A stretch of DNA of 49,176 bases from positions 79,760 through 128,935 of the forward strand of contig NZ_KE384208.1 of assembly GCF_000424545.1 (NCBI RefSeq). The letters are read 5' to 3'. Within the stretch, counting starts at the first letter, position 1, and each line of letters begins with the position of its first letter. Source of the stretch: Butyrivibrio sp. NC3005 (lineage in GTDB: Bacteria; Bacillota; Clostridia; Lachnospirales; Lachnospiraceae). The notes under the pieces were generated by a model. That model was not told the origin of the DNA. It worked only from the letters and a program-made list of their open reading frames with translations, and did not search any database. Shown piece after piece: positions 24,455 through 34,483 of this stretch. The position numbers and the translations under genes were made by a program.

Positions 24455-27388
24455 GTGAAAGTTGAAGAGTTAAAGACCTATGAAGTATTAGAGCATAGAA
24501 CAATAGGTGATTTAAACAGTGATAGCTATATTCTGAGACATAAAAAGACCGGTGCAAGAGTTGCACTTCTTTCAAATGATGATGAAAATAAGGTTTTTTA
24601 TATTGGATTTAGGACACCTCCAACAGATTCTACAGGTGTTGCTCATATTATCGAGCATACTGTATTGTGTGGTTCTAAAGATTTTCCAGTGAAAGATCCT
24701 TTTATTGAACTTGCTAAAGGATCGCTTAATACTTTTTTAAATGCAATGACTTATCCGGATAAGACAGTATATCCCGTTGCAAGTTGTAATGATGCAGATT
24801 TTCAGAATTTAATGCATGTTTATTTGGATGCTGTTTTTTATCCGAATATTTATAAGAGTGACAGAGCATTCCAGCAAGAAGGATGGCACTATGAGTTGAA
24901 AAATGCAGATGATCCTCTTGCAATAAATGGTGTAGTTTACAATGAAATGAAAGGCGCCTATTCCTCAGCCGATGATGTTCTTGATAGATATATTATGAAT
25001 TCACTGTATCCGGATAACACTTATTCCATTGAGTCTGGCGGTGACCCTGATGTTATTCCGGAACTTACGTATGAGCAGTATTTGGATTTTCATAGAAAAT
25101 ATTATCATCCTTCCAATAGCTATATTTATCTGTACGGAAATATGGATATGGTTGAAAAACTTACATATATTGATGAAAATTACCTTTCTAAATTTGATAA
25201 TAAGAGTATCGATTCTAAGATATATGCTCAGAAAGCTTTTGAAGAGCCTAGATATATCAGTAAGCAATACTCGATTATGTCAGATGATAAGGAAAGCCAG
25301 AATACATACCTTTCAATGAACTGGTCAGTAGGGACATCACTTGAGCCTAAAGAATATATTGCTTTTGATATAATTGATTATTGTCTATGTTCTGCTCCGG
25401 GAGCTATTTTAAGGAAAGCATTATTAGATAACGGCATCGGAAAAGATGTTTATAGCGAATACGAAAATGGAATCTGCCAGCCTTTTTTCTCTGTTATTGC
25501 CAAGAATGCAGATGCTTGTCAAAAGGAAAAATTTGAGCAGATTATTTTTGAGTGCTTAAATAAAGTTGTAAAAGATGGTTTTGATAAGCGCTCTCTTGAA
25601 GCAGCAATAAATGCTGATGAATTTAAATATAGAGAAGCTGATTTTGGAAGATTTCCCAAAGGACTTTTATATGGGCTTCAGGTTCTTGACAGCTGGCTTT
25701 ATGATGATATGAAACCATGGATTCACATAGAAGCCGGTGAAACTTATAAGATGCTTAGAGAAGAATTAAACACATCTTATTTTGAAGAACTTGTTCAGAA
25801 ATATCTTATCGATAATAAGCATAGAAGTCTCTTTGTGATGGAGCCTGTTAAAGGTCTTACTGAACAAAAAGATAAGGAAAGAGCAAAACAACTGGCTGAT
25901 TATAAAAAAACTCTTTCAAAAGAAGAAATAGAAAAAATTGTAAAGAATACATTGGAATTGCAGAAATATCAGGAATCATTAGATAATCCGGAAGATTTAA
26001 AGAAAATTCCTATGCTTAAGAGAAGTGACCTTAAGAGGGAAGCTGAGCCTTTCATTTATGAAGAACGCAGGGTTGGTGAAAATGTTCTTCTTTTCCATAA
26101 TATATTTACAAATGGAATTGGTTATATAACACTTTCGTTCAACATTGATAATGTTCCTCAGAACCTGTTTCCATACATTGGTATTATGAAGACAGTTTTG
26201 GGAATGGTAGATACTAAAAACTTTACCTACAAAGATTTGTATAACGAAATAAACATTAAAACTGGTGGAATCACAGCAGGTATTAATATCTATACTGATT
26301 ATCGAGATATGAATCAATTCTCTCCTCGATTTGAAATTATGGTAAAGGTGCTTCCACAGAATTTGAAAACAGCTTTTGATTTAATCAAAGAAGTTTTAAT
26401 GACTTCGAATCTCGATGATATTACACGTATCAAGGAGATTTTAGATGAAAAACGCTCTCATATGGAAGTTGATTTGACTACAGCTGGTAATAGGGCTGCT
26501 GCACTTAGAGCAATGGCAGATATATCCTCATCTGCAGCTATAAGCGAGACAGTTTCTGGAATCACTGGTTATCGTTTAGTGGAAAAATTTTCTGATGCCT
26601 ATGCTGATCTAGATAAAAAAGATGAGATGCATAAGACTTTGGTTTCAAATCTGCATGCTCTTATGAAAGTTATTTTTAGAAAAGAAAATCTTCTTGTAAG
26701 TTTTACTGGAACCAAAAAAGAGTATGGCGATATTGAGAACATAATCAGTGACTTTGCAAATGGTCTTTATACAGAAGAAGTAAAACTTGGTCATTTCAAT
26801 CCTTCTGTTGGCAGAAGAAGCGAGGCGTTCAGAACACCAGGGCAGGTTCAGTACGTAGCATTGGCAGGAAATTTTAGAAAAGAAGGTAAAGAATATACAG
26901 GTGCATTAAGAGTATTGCAGAGTATACTGGGATATGGATATCTTTGGGATAATATTAGAGTAAAAGGTGGGGCTTATGGAGTATCTAGCGGCTATGGCAA
27001 AAATGGCGATTCTTATTTTGTAACATATAGAGATCCTCATCTTGCAAAGAGTCTTGAGGTTTTTGACAAAGTTGCAGAGTATGTTAAAAATTACGATGCA
27101 AGTGAAAGAGAAATGACTCAAAATGTTATTGGCGCTATTGCAGAACTTGATACACCAAAAACTCCTAGCGCAAAGGGAAGTTATGGATTGTCTGCGTATA
27201 TGTGTCATGCTGATTATAATCTTATACAAAAGCATAGAGATCAGGTTTTGGATGTTACTGTAGAAGATATAAGAAAACTTGCTGATTACATTACAACATT
27301 TACAAAAGATAGATGTATTTGTGTTGTAGGAAGTAGCGAAAAAATTCAGAATCACGTAGAGATATTTGATAGTATTGAGCAGCTTTGA
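24455..27388 (+). CDS. M16C zinc metallopeptidase (presequence-protease/Cym1 type)
   Basis: This 977-aa enzyme belongs to the clamshell M16C peptidases, which degrade small peptides. The inverted zinc motif HIIEH is at residues 64-68 (HxxEH), with ELAKGSLNTFLNAMTYPDKT after it, as in the family. Length and the two-lobed layout are normal, with C-lobe markers such as VKGGAYGVSSGYG. I prefer the GTG at 24455, which follows an aaggag site by nine bases; the frame also opens at a TTG at 24419 that overlaps the previous stop. It has no signal peptide, so the enzyme is probably cytosolic. It precedes era by 23 bases. Confidence 0.93.
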   Translation: MKVEELKTYEVLEHRTIGDLNSDSYILRHKKTGARVALLSNDDENKVFYIGFRTPPTDSTGVAHIIEHTVLCGSKDFPVKDPFIELAKGSLNTFLNAMTYPDKTVYPVASCNDADFQNLMHVYLDAVFYPNIYKSDRAFQQEGWHYELKNADDPLAINGVVYNEMKGAYSSADDVLDRYIMNSLYPDNTYSIESGGDPDVIPELTYEQYLDFHRKYYHPSNSYIYLYGNMDMVEKLTYIDENYLSKFDNKSIDSKIYAQKAFEEPRYISKQYSIMSDDKESQNTYLSMNWSVGTSLEPKEYIAFDIIDYCLCSAPGAILRKALLDNGIGKDVYSEYENGICQPFFSVIAKNADACQKEKFEQIIFECLNKVVKDGFDKRSLEAAINADEFKYREADFGRFPKGLLYGLQVLDSWLYDDMKPWIHIEAGETYKMLREELNTSYFEELVQKYLIDNKHRSLFVMEPVKGLTEQKDKERAKQLADYKKTLSKEEIEKIVKNTLELQKYQESLDNPEDLKKIPMLKRSDLKREAEPFIYEERRVGENVLLFHNIFTNGIGYITLSFNIDNVPQNLFPYIGIMKTVLGMVDTKNFTYKDLYNEINIKTGGITAGINIYTDYRDMNQFSPRFEIMVKVLPQNLKTAFDLIKEVLMTSNLDDITRIKEILDEKRSHMEVDLTTAGNRAAALRAMADISSSAAISETVSGITGYRLVEKFSDAYADLDKKDEMHKTLVSNLHALMKVIFRKENLLVSFTGTKKEYGDIENIISDFANGLYTEEVKLGHFNPSVGRRSEAFRTPGQVQYVALAGNFRKEGKEYTGALRVLQSILGYGYLWDNIRVKGGAYGVSSGYGKNGDSYFVTYRDPHLAKSLEVFDKVAEYVKNYDASEREMTQNVIGAIAELDTPKTPSAKGSYGLSAYMCHADYNLIQKHRDQVLDVTVEDIRKLADYITTFTKDRCICVVGSSEKIQNHVEIFDSIEQL

Positions 27389-27411
27389 TCAAAGCTGTAT
27401 AGAGGTTTTAT

Positions 27412-28338
27412 ATGGAAGATAATAATTTTAGGACAGGATATATTGCACTCATTGGAAGACCTAACGTTGGAAAGTCAACACTTATGAACCATTTGATTGG
27501 TCAGAAAATAGCAATTACATCCTCTAAACCACAGACCACAAGAGGAAGAGTCCAGACAGTTTATACAGATGAGAAATGCCAGATGATTTTTGTGGATACA
27601 CCTGGAATTCATGAGTCTAAAAATAAACTTGGAGAGTACATGCTACATATAGCTCAGAAGACTCTTGAAGATGTTGATCTTATTTTGTGGCTTGTTGAAC
27701 CATCAACATTTATTGGAAATAGTGAGCAGTATATTATCAAACAGTTAAAAAGGTGTAAGCAGCCTGTTATGCTTATTATCAATAAGACTGACACGATTAC
27801 CAAAGAAAAGCTGATTGTTTGCATGGATGAATATCGAAAACAAATGGATTTTGCTCAGATAATTCCTGTTTCAGCTAAAAAACATGAAAATATAGATACA
27901 CTTAAGGAAGAAATGATAAAATTTCTCCCTTATGGTCCAGCATTGTATGACGAAGAAACTGTAACAGAAGAGCCAGAGCGCGATATTGCTGCAGAAATTA
28001 TTCGTGAAAAAGCTCTTAGACTACTGAATGATGAAGTCCCTCACGGAGTAGCAGTGACTATTGAAAAAATGCGTGAAAGAGAAGGCTATGTTAGCGATGA
28101 CAACAGACCTTTGCTTGATATTGAGGCTACTATTATTTGTGAGAGAGATTCTCATAAAGGAATAGTAATCGGTAAGGGTGGAAGTATGCTTAAAAAGATT
28201 GGAAGTAAGTCAAGAGAAGATATTGAAAAGATGACAGATTGCAAAGTTAATCTGAAAATCTGGGTTAAAGTTCGCAAAAACTGGCGTGATGATTCATCTA
28301 TGATGAAACACTTTGGTTATGATGAAAGAAAAATTTAA
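27412..28338 (+). CDS. era: GTPase Era
   Basis: Era binds the 16S rRNA 3' end and assists 30S assembly. The 308-aa protein has G1 GRPNVGKST, G2 and G3 (DTPGIHESKN), and G4 NKTD. Its C-terminal KH domain carries GIVIGKGGSMLKKIG. All key residues are present. It is followed by recO with only two bases between, a common neighbour pair in Firmicutes. Confidence 0.98.
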   Translation: MEDNNFRTGYIALIGRPNVGKSTLMNHLIGQKIAITSSKPQTTRGRVQTVYTDEKCQMIFVDTPGIHESKNKLGEYMLHIAQKTLEDVDLILWLVEPSTFIGNSEQYIIKQLKRCKQPVMLIINKTDTITKEKLIVCMDEYRKQMDFAQIIPVSAKKHENIDTLKEEMIKFLPYGPALYDEETVTEEPERDIAAEIIREKALRLLNDEVPHGVAVTIEKMREREGYVSDDNRPLLDIEATIICERDSHKGIVIGKGGSMLKKIGSKSREDIEKMTDCKVNLKIWVKVRKNWRDDSSMMKHFGYDERKI

Positions 28339-28340
28339 AG

Positions 28341-29018
28341 ATGATTAAAGAATCCTTGGAAGATGATGGAAAAAGAAAAGTTACAGGAATGATTTTAAAG
28401 AGAAGACCCGTTGGAGAGTATGATTTTGTAGTTACTATATTAACTATGGAAAGAGGTAAGATAACAGCATTTGCCAGAAGTGCAAGAAAACCTGAAGCAA
28501 AACTTTCCGGTAATGTTGAACTGTTTTCTTATGGAACCTTTACTCTGTTTGAAGGTAGAAATTCCTATACGCTTCTTGAATCTGAGATAATGAATTACTT
28601 TGAGTTTTTCAGAACTGATTTAACTTTAGTATGCTATGGGACATATTTTTTGGAACTTGCAGATTATTATTCCGCAGAAAATAACGATGATAGAGAACTT
28701 TTAAAACTTTTATATTTGTCTTTAACAGCTCTTTCAAAAGAAGTATTTGAAAAGAATTTTGTCAGATGCATTTTTGAATTAAGAGCGCTGGTTATAGAGG
28801 GAGAATTTCCAGGAATTCCCTCAGGAAAAAAATATGACGATGCTGTATATATGGCATTTGATAAGATTTATAATCTTCCAGTTACAAAACTTTTTTCATT
28901 TAAACTTGATCAGAAAGCATTAAAAGAACTGATAGAAATTACAGAAATGTATAGAAAGAGATTTGTTGATAAAAAACTTCATTCTCTTGAGATGCTTGAT
29001 TTGCTTGTTGATTCATAA
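28341..29018 (+). CDS. recO: DNA repair protein RecO
   Basis: RecO anneals DNA and helps RecR load RecA in recombinational repair. The 225-aa protein has the N-terminal OB fold (GMILKRRPVGEYDFVVTILT) and helical core. The first start lies two bases after the era stop, so the two are probably translated as a pair. I see no cysteine zinc-finger cluster, which many RecO proteins carry. The length is a little short compared with the usual 240-260. Confidence 0.93.
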   Translation: MIKESLEDDGKRKVTGMILKRRPVGEYDFVVTILTMERGKITAFARSARKPEAKLSGNVELFSYGTFTLFEGRNSYTLLESEIMNYFEFFRTDLTLVCYGTYFLELADYYSAENNDDRELLKLLYLSLTALSKEVFEKNFVRCIFELRALVIEGEFPGIPSGKKYDDAVYMAFDKIYNLPVTKLFSFKLDQKALKELIEITEMYRKRFVDKKLHSLEMLDLLVDS

Positions 29019-29024
29019 AAGGTG

Positions 29025-29053
29025 TTGAAAAAAACTAATTAGACTATTATAAT
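29025..29053 (+). promoter_or_regulatory. Strong sigma-A promoter ahead of the lipoprotein-glyS-alaS genes
   Basis: TTGAAA (29025-29030) and TATAAT (29048-29053) are 17 bases apart. It begins six bases after the recO stop. Confidence 0.75.
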
Positions 29054-29227
29054 CAAAAGGATTGTGCAGTTTAGGAAAAAATAATGAAATTTTTAGTGTT
29101 GTGAGTTAATATGTTGCTGCTCGAACATAATTGCACAATAAGTTGCTTTTTGTAAGAAAGCAGGCAGTAACATAAATATAATTGACAGCATGTACTATTG
29201 TTGAGAGGTTGACACAAAAAGAAAAGA
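29054..29227 (+). promoter_or_regulatory. 170-base leader with long-range pairing, upstream of the lipoprotein gene
   Basis: The segment attgtgca (29061-29068) is the exact complement of tgcacaat (29132-29139), enclosing a 6-bp hairpin at 29110-29129 (tatgtt/aacata). A further hairpin, tgcttt/aaagca near 29144-29162, follows. A second promoter-like TTGACA is seen near 29182. Length and folding suggest a regulatory leader. I looked for the T-box AGGGTGG element expected for glyS and did not find it. Confidence 0.4.
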
Positions 29228-29815
29228 ATGAAACGATTTGAGAAAATACTGTTTAGTGGACTGATAATAGGAACACTTCTTGTAGGATGTGGTCAGACAA
29301 ATGTAACAAAAGCCGATAAGACGACCATTGAGATTAGTAATGATGGTAGTATTATTCAGCAGATTGTTGAGGATTTTTCTGAGCCATATTATGATTTTTC
29401 AGAAATGGAAAAAGAGATAAATTCTGAAGTAAGTGCTTTTAATTCATCTAAAGGAAAAGATTTGATATCAATTCAGGATGCATCGAAAAAAGACAAAAAA
29501 GCGCGTGTTACAATGACATATAAGGATACAGATTCATATGGTGAATTTAATGATGTCGTGCTTTTTATGGGAAAAATGAAAGATGCAGTAAAAAAAGGAT
29601 ATAATATTCCTGTAAAACTTGTTGATTCCAATAAAAAGCAGGTTAATACTTCCGATTTTTCAGATGATAGTCAAGTTCTTATCTTGTCAGAAAAGATTTC
29701 AGTGTTAACATCAGATTCTATAGTGGCTGGCAGTATGGGAACAATATTTTCAAACTCTAAAAGTGTTGACTTGTCGAAAGTAACAGATGAGTATGCAGTA
29801 CTAATTTTGAATTAA
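29228..29815 (+). CDS. Lipoprotein of unknown function
   Basis: The 195-aa protein starts with a positively charged lipoprotein signal and the lipobox LLVGC, with cysteine about residue 22, so it should be anchored on the outer face of the membrane. The mature part has no family that I recognise. It has many serine, aspartate and lysine residues and a conserved-looking centre ([24 protein letters not shown]). The gene lies between recO and glyS, with its own promoter and a folded leader. The glyS start is 26 bases after its stop. Confidence 0.75.
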   Translation: MKRFEKILFSGLIIGTLLVGCGQTNVTKADKTTIEISNDGSIIQQIVEDFSEPYYDFSEMEKEINSEVSAFNSSKGKDLISIQDASKKDKKARVTMTYKDTDSYGEFNDVVLFMGKMKDAVKKGYNIPVKLVDSNKKQVNTSDFSDDSQVLILSEKISVLTSDSIVAGSMGTIFSNSKSVDLSKVTDEYAVLILN

Positions 29816-29841
29816 TATATTTATGTAGGAGAAATGAAAAA

Positions 29842-31260
29842 ATGAGAGCAGAAGAAAAGACAATGGACAAAGTAATTGCTTTAGCAAAGGGCAGAGGTTT
29901 TATCTATCCTGGTTCTGAAATCTACGGAGGTCTTGCTAATACATGGGATTACGGTCCGCTTGGTGTTGAATTTAAGAATAATGTCAAGAAGGCTTGGTGG
30001 AAGAAGTTTATTCAGGAGAGTAAATACAACGTGGGCGTTGACTGCGCTATTCTTATGAATCCACAGACATGGATTGCGTCTGGACATTTGTCTAGCTTTT
30101 CTGATCCTCTTATGGATTGTAAGGAATGTCATGAACGTTTCCGTGCAGATAAGATTATTGAGGATTTTGCTGCTGAGAACAATATAACACTTGAGTCATC
30201 TGTAGATGGATGGACAAATCAGCAGATGATGGATTTTATTAATGAGCATAATATTCCTTGTCCTTCATGTGGAAAGCATAACTTTACTGATATTCGTCAG
30301 TTCAATCTTATGTTTAAGACATTCCAGGGTGTTACAGAAGATGCAAAAAATACAGTTTATCTTCGTCCTGAAACAGCACAGGGAATTTTCGTAAACTTTA
30401 AAAATGTTCAGAGAACAACCCGTAAGAAACTTCCTTTTGGTATTGGTCAGGTAGGAAAGAGTTTTAGAAACGAGATTACACCAGGTAATTTCACATTCCG
30501 CACAAGAGAATTCGAACAGATGGAACTTGAATTTTTCTGTGAGCCGGGTACAGACCTTGAGTGGTATGAGTATTGGAAGAAGTACTGTGAAGATTTCCTT
30601 CTTTCTCTTGGTATGAAGAAAGATGAGATGCGTCTTCGCGAGCATGATAAAGCTGAGCTTGCATTCTACTCAAAGGGAACAACTGATATTGAATTCTTAT
30701 TCCCATTTGGATGGGGCGAACTTTGGGGAATCGCTGATAGAACAGATTATGATCTTGGACAGCACCAGAATGTATCTGGACAGGATCTTACATACTTTGA
30801 TGAAGCAAAAGGTGAGAGATATCTTCCATATGTTATTGAGCCATCACTTGGTGCAGATCGTGTAGCGTTGGCGTTCCTCTGCGCAGCTTATGATGAAGAA
30901 GAGGTTAAAGAAGGAGATGTACGTACAGTAATGCATTTCCATCCATTCCTTGCTCCTGTAAAAGTAGCAGTTCTTCCAATCAGCAAAAAACTTGGTGAGA
31001 ATGCAGAGAAAATTTTCCAGGATCTTTCTAAGGATTGGGTATGTGAGTACGATGATCGTGGTTCTATTGGTAAGAGATATCGTAGACAGGATGAAATCGG
31101 TACTCCTTATTGTATTGCTTATGACTTTGATTCAGAAGAAGATCATTGCGTAACAATTCGTGAAAGAGATACAATGAACCAGATTGAATATCAGCCAGGT
31201 AACGTTAGATGGCCTATTTCCGAGCTTCATGCATTTTTTGAAGAAAAGCTTAGTTTTTAA
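29842..31260 (+). CDS. glyS: Glycyl-tRNA synthetase, dimeric archaeal/eukaryotic type
   Basis: It charges tRNA-Gly. The 472-aa class II enzyme is the alpha2 type, not the alpha2beta2 type of many bacteria. It has [22 protein letters not shown] at the start of the catalytic domain, motif 2 ([24 protein letters not shown]) and the C-terminal anticodon-binding part (IVFE-like [17 protein letters not shown]). The RBS (taggagaaatg) is good. It is followed at once by a 12-bp hairpin and then alaS. No T-box leader is present directly before it. Confidence 0.96.
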   Translation: MRAEEKTMDKVIALAKGRGFIYPGSEIYGGLANTWDYGPLGVEFKNNVKKAWWKKFIQESKYNVGVDCAILMNPQTWIASGHLSSFSDPLMDCKECHERFRADKIIEDFAAENNITLESSVDGWTNQQMMDFINEHNIPCPSCGKHNFTDIRQFNLMFKTFQGVTEDAKNTVYLRPETAQGIFVNFKNVQRTTRKKLPFGIGQVGKSFRNEITPGNFTFRTREFEQMELEFFCEPGTDLEWYEYWKKYCEDFLLSLGMKKDEMRLREHDKAELAFYSKGTTDIEFLFPFGWGELWGIADRTDYDLGQHQNVSGQDLTYFDEAKGERYLPYVIEPSLGADRVALAFLCAAYDEEEVKEGDVRTVMHFHPFLAPVKVAVLPISKKLGENAEKIFQDLSKDWVCEYDDRGSIGKRYRRQDEIGTPYCIAYDFDSEEDHCVTIRERDTMNQIEYQPGNVRWPISELHAFFEEKLSF

Positions 31261-31267
31261 CTTTGTC

Positions 31268-31299
31268 GAATTCAATTTGCGTAACACCAAATTGAATTC
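31268..31299. repeat. Perfect 12-bp hairpin between glyS and alaS
   Basis: 31268-31279 pairs with 31288-31299, eight-base loop, no following T-run. It lies seven bases after the glyS stop, so it may be a weak terminator, an mRNA processing site or a stability element. Its arms contain the palindrome gaattc twice. Confidence 0.7.
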
Positions 31300-31352
31300 A
31301 ATAAGTTTTAACTATTATATAAAAGATCAAAATGATTTAAGGAGATACATAG

Positions 31353-34085
31353 ATGAAGAAGTATGGAGTTAATGAACTCAGAGACATGTATCTGAGCTTT
31401 TTTGAGAGCAAGCAGCATCTTAGAATGAAAAGCTTTTCGCTTGTTCCACATAATGATAACTCTCTTTTAATTATAAATTCTGGAATGGCACCTCTTAAGC
31501 CTTATTTTACAGGACAGGAGATTCCACCAAGAAGAAGAGTAACAACATGTCAGAAATGCGTACGTACAGGCGATCTTGAAAACGTAGGTAAGACTGCTCG
31601 TCATGGTACATTCTTTGAAATGCTTGGTAATTTTTCTTTTGGAGATTATTTCAAAGAAGAAGCTATTCCGTGGGCATGGGAATTTTTAACAGAAGTTGTA
31701 GGTCTTGACGCTGATAGACTTTATCCTTCTGTTTATGTAGATGATGATGAGGCATTCAAAATCTGGACTGAGAAAATGCATATTCCTGCTGAGCGTATTA
31801 TCAAGCTTGGTAAAGAAGATAACTTCTGGGAGCATGGTTCAGGTCCTTGTGGACCTTGTACAGAGATTTATTATGATCGTGGTGAGAAGTATGGTACAGG
31901 TCCTGAAGATGTTCTTGGTGGTGAAGGCGACCGTTTCATGGAGGTTTGGAATGTAGTTTTCTCACAGTTTAACAATGATGGGCATGGTAATTATACAGAC
32001 CTTGTACAAAAGAATATTGATACCGGAATGGGACTTGAGCGTCTTGCTGTAGCTGTTCAGGATGTTGGTTCTATTTTTGACGTAGACACTATTAAATCTA
32101 CAAGAGACGAAGTATGTGCAATGGCAGGTGGAATAGGCTATGAGCAGGGAAATACTCAGGAAAGTGATGTATCTGTCAGAGTAGTTACTGACCATATAAG
32201 AAGTGCTACATTCATGATTTCTGATGGTATAATGCCAAGCAATGAAGGAAGAGGATACGTTCTTAGAAGAATTATCCGTCGTGCAGTTCGTCATGGAAGA
32301 AAGCTCGGAATCAAAGGATCATTCCTTCCAAAGCTTGCAGAGAATGTTATCGCAGGTTCTAAAGATGGATATCCGGAGCTTGAGGAAAAGAAAGATTTTA
32401 TTCTTAATGTTATTCGTCAGGAAGAGGATAAGTTTGAAAAGACATTTGAACAGGGACTTGAAATTCTTGATTCCATGCAGGAAGAATTAAAGAAAAATGG
32501 ACAGAAGGTATTGTCTGGCGATGATGCTTTCAAGCTTTACGATACATATGGTTTTCCTCTTGATTCTACACAGGAGATTCTAGCAGAGAATGGTTTTGAT
32601 GTAGATACAGAAGGCTTTGATAAAGCAATGAAAACTCAGCGTGAGACAGCAAGAAAAGCGCGTAAAGTTTCAAATTACATGGGTGCAGATGCTACAGTTT
32701 ATGAAGATATAGATGCCTCTGTAAATTCAACCTTTGTAGGATATGACAAACTTGTAGCAGATGGAACCATTGTTGCAATGGTAGAACTTCATAGTGCAGA
32801 TGAAGATAGTGAAAATGCTGTAAGTGACGCACTTACAGATGGAATGACAGGAGCTATTATCACTGATGAAACTCCATTCTATGGTACAATGGGTGGTCAG
32901 GTAGGAGATCGTGGTAAGATTTTCTTGTATCCTGCAGATGTTGAAAAGAATGAACATGATGCTTTTGGTTGCGACAGCCATGAGGATGCTGCTATAGCAG
33001 TATTCAAAGTTGATTCAACAGAACATGTTGCTGGTTCAAAGATTGCCATGATTGGTCATGTTGTTAAGGGAATGTTCAAGACTGGTGATAAGGTAACACT
33101 TAAAGTTTGCAAAAAAGGCCGTCTAGCAACCTGTAGAAATCATAGTGCTACTCATTTACTTCAGAAAGCTCTTCGTGAAGTGCTTGGTACACATGTAGAA
33201 CAGTCTGGATCATATCAGGATACAGGTCGAACAAGATTTGATTTCTCTCACTTCCAGGCTATGACACCTGATGAAATTAAGAGAGTTGAAAATCTTGTTA
33301 ATGAGAAGATTGCAGAGGAACTCGATGTAGTTACTGATGTTATGTCTCTTGAGGATGCTAAGAAGAGCGGTGCCATGGCATTATTCGGAGAAAAGTATGG
33401 AGACAGCGTTAGAGTTGTAAAAATGGGTGATTTCTCAGTAGAACTTTGTGGTGGTACTCATGTTTCTAATACACGTCAGATTGGATATTTCAAGATTCTA
33501 TCTGAGTCTGGTGTAGCTGCAGGAGTCAGAAGAATTGAGGCACTTACAGGTGACAATGTTCTTGATTACTACAAAAAGATTGAGGAAGAGGCAAGAGAAG
33601 CAGCATCTCTTCTTAAGACTAATACAGATGGACTTATTGATCATATTAAAAAGCTTCAGGATGAACTTAAGGCTGTTAAGAGCGAGAATGAGTCTCTTAA
33701 GAGCAGTGCAGCTAAGGATGCACTTGGAGATGTAACAAGTAAAGCCAAAGATATAAATGGAGTAAAACTTGTTGCTTCATCTGTTTCAAACGTTGATATG
33801 AATGAATTGCGTGATCTTGGTGATTCTATTAAAGAAAAACTTGGTGACTGCGTAGTTGTTCTTATGAGCGATACGGATGGTAAAGTTAGCATTATGACTA
33901 TGGCATCCGATGGAGCGGTTAAGAAGGGTGCACATGCAGGAAATCTCGTTAAAGCAATAGCTCCAATCGTTGGCGGTGGCGGCGGTGGACGTCCTAACAT
34001 GGCTCAAGCTGGTGGAAAGAATGCTTCAGGAATTACAGAAGCACTTAATAAAGCAGAAGAAGTTCTTTCTGATCAGATTAAATAA
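31353..34085 (+). CDS. alaS: Alanyl-tRNA synthetase
   Basis: This 910-aa class II enzyme charges tRNA-Ala and edits mischarged products. It has the catalytic domain (NSGMAPLKPYF, ARHGTFFEMLGNFSFG), the tRNA-recognition helices, and the editing domain with zinc ligands in HSATHLLQKAL and CGGTHV. A coiled coil near 720-770 leads to the C-Ala domain ending GGGGGGRPNMAQAGG. All parts are intact. The RBS (ttaaggaga) sits before the start. It lies 93 bases behind glyS, with a hairpin in between. Confidence 0.98.
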   Translation: MKKYGVNELRDMYLSFFESKQHLRMKSFSLVPHNDNSLLIINSGMAPLKPYFTGQEIPPRRRVTTCQKCVRTGDLENVGKTARHGTFFEMLGNFSFGDYFKEEAIPWAWEFLTEVVGLDADRLYPSVYVDDDEAFKIWTEKMHIPAERIIKLGKEDNFWEHGSGPCGPCTEIYYDRGEKYGTGPEDVLGGEGDRFMEVWNVVFSQFNNDGHGNYTDLVQKNIDTGMGLERLAVAVQDVGSIFDVDTIKSTRDEVCAMAGGIGYEQGNTQESDVSVRVVTDHIRSATFMISDGIMPSNEGRGYVLRRIIRRAVRHGRKLGIKGSFLPKLAENVIAGSKDGYPELEEKKDFILNVIRQEEDKFEKTFEQGLEILDSMQEELKKNGQKVLSGDDAFKLYDTYGFPLDSTQEILAENGFDVDTEGFDKAMKTQRETARKARKVSNYMGADATVYEDIDASVNSTFVGYDKLVADGTIVAMVELHSADEDSENAVSDALTDGMTGAIITDETPFYGTMGGQVGDRGKIFLYPADVEKNEHDAFGCDSHEDAAIAVFKVDSTEHVAGSKIAMIGHVVKGMFKTGDKVTLKVCKKGRLATCRNHSATHLLQKALREVLGTHVEQSGSYQDTGRTRFDFSHFQAMTPDEIKRVENLVNEKIAEELDVVTDVMSLEDAKKSGAMALFGEKYGDSVRVVKMGDFSVELCGGTHVSNTRQIGYFKILSESGVAAGVRRIEALTGDNVLDYYKKIEEEAREAASLLKTNTDGLIDHIKKLQDELKAVKSENESLKSSAAKDALGDVTSKAKDINGVKLVASSVSNVDMNELRDLGDSIKEKLGDCVVVLMSDTDGKVSIMTMASDGAVKKGAHAGNLVKAIAPIVGGGGGGRPNMAQAGGKNASGITEALNKAEEVLSDQIK

Positions 34086-34111
34086 ATTTTTAAAAATAAC
34101 TCTTATGATAC

Positions 34112-34140
34112 TTGACGAATTAGAAAATAACGGTTATAAT
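34112..34140 (+). promoter_or_regulatory. Promoter for rpsU
   Basis: TTGACG (34112-34117) and TATAAT (34135-34140) are 17 bases apart, between alaS and rpsU. Confidence 0.7.
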
Positions 34141-34234
34141 TGTCTTGTTATTCGGATGCATGAATCATATCTGGAATAGCAAATAACCCGGTCAGTCAGG
34201 TACTCGAAGGGACTGAAGGGAGGTAAGAGAGAAT

Positions 34235-34411
34235 ATGTCTACAGTAATCGTAAAAGAAAACGAAACATTGGACTCTGCACTTCGTCGCTTTAAGAGAAGT
34301 TGTGCTAAGGCTGGTATCCAGCAGGAGATTCGTAAGAGAGAGCATTACGAGAAGCCGAGCGTAAAGCGTAAGAAGAAGTCCGAAGCAGCTAGAAAGCGCA
34401 AATATAACTAA
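34235..34411 (+). CDS. rpsU: 30S ribosomal protein S21
   Basis: The 58-aa gene is easily missed. It reads [20 protein letters not shown] at the start, the family signature, then a cysteine-containing helix and a very basic end ([15 protein letters not shown]). S21 joins the 30S platform late in assembly and affects mRNA binding. The RBS is gggaggt. It has its own promoter and terminator, so it is a single-gene unit. Confidence 0.98.
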   Translation: MSTVIVKENETLDSALRRFKRSCAKAGIQQEIRKREHYEKPSVKRKKKSEAARKRKYN

Positions 34412-34422
34412 AAATAAGTCTT

Positions 34423-34462
34423 AGCCCTTGGTTTTTTGATATAAAATCAAGGGCTTTTTCTT
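34423..34462 (+). terminator. Rho-independent terminator of rpsU
   Basis: A stem of 13 bp with one G-T pair, between 34423-34435 and 34443-34455, is followed by ttttt. Confidence 0.85.
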
Positions 34463-34483
34463 TAGAGAAAAGGAACAAACACA

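Noticed and set aside
29054..31352. T-box leader for glyS or alaS
   Set aside because: No AGGGTGG element or specifier arm was seen in the leaders before the lipoprotein, glyS or alaS genes.
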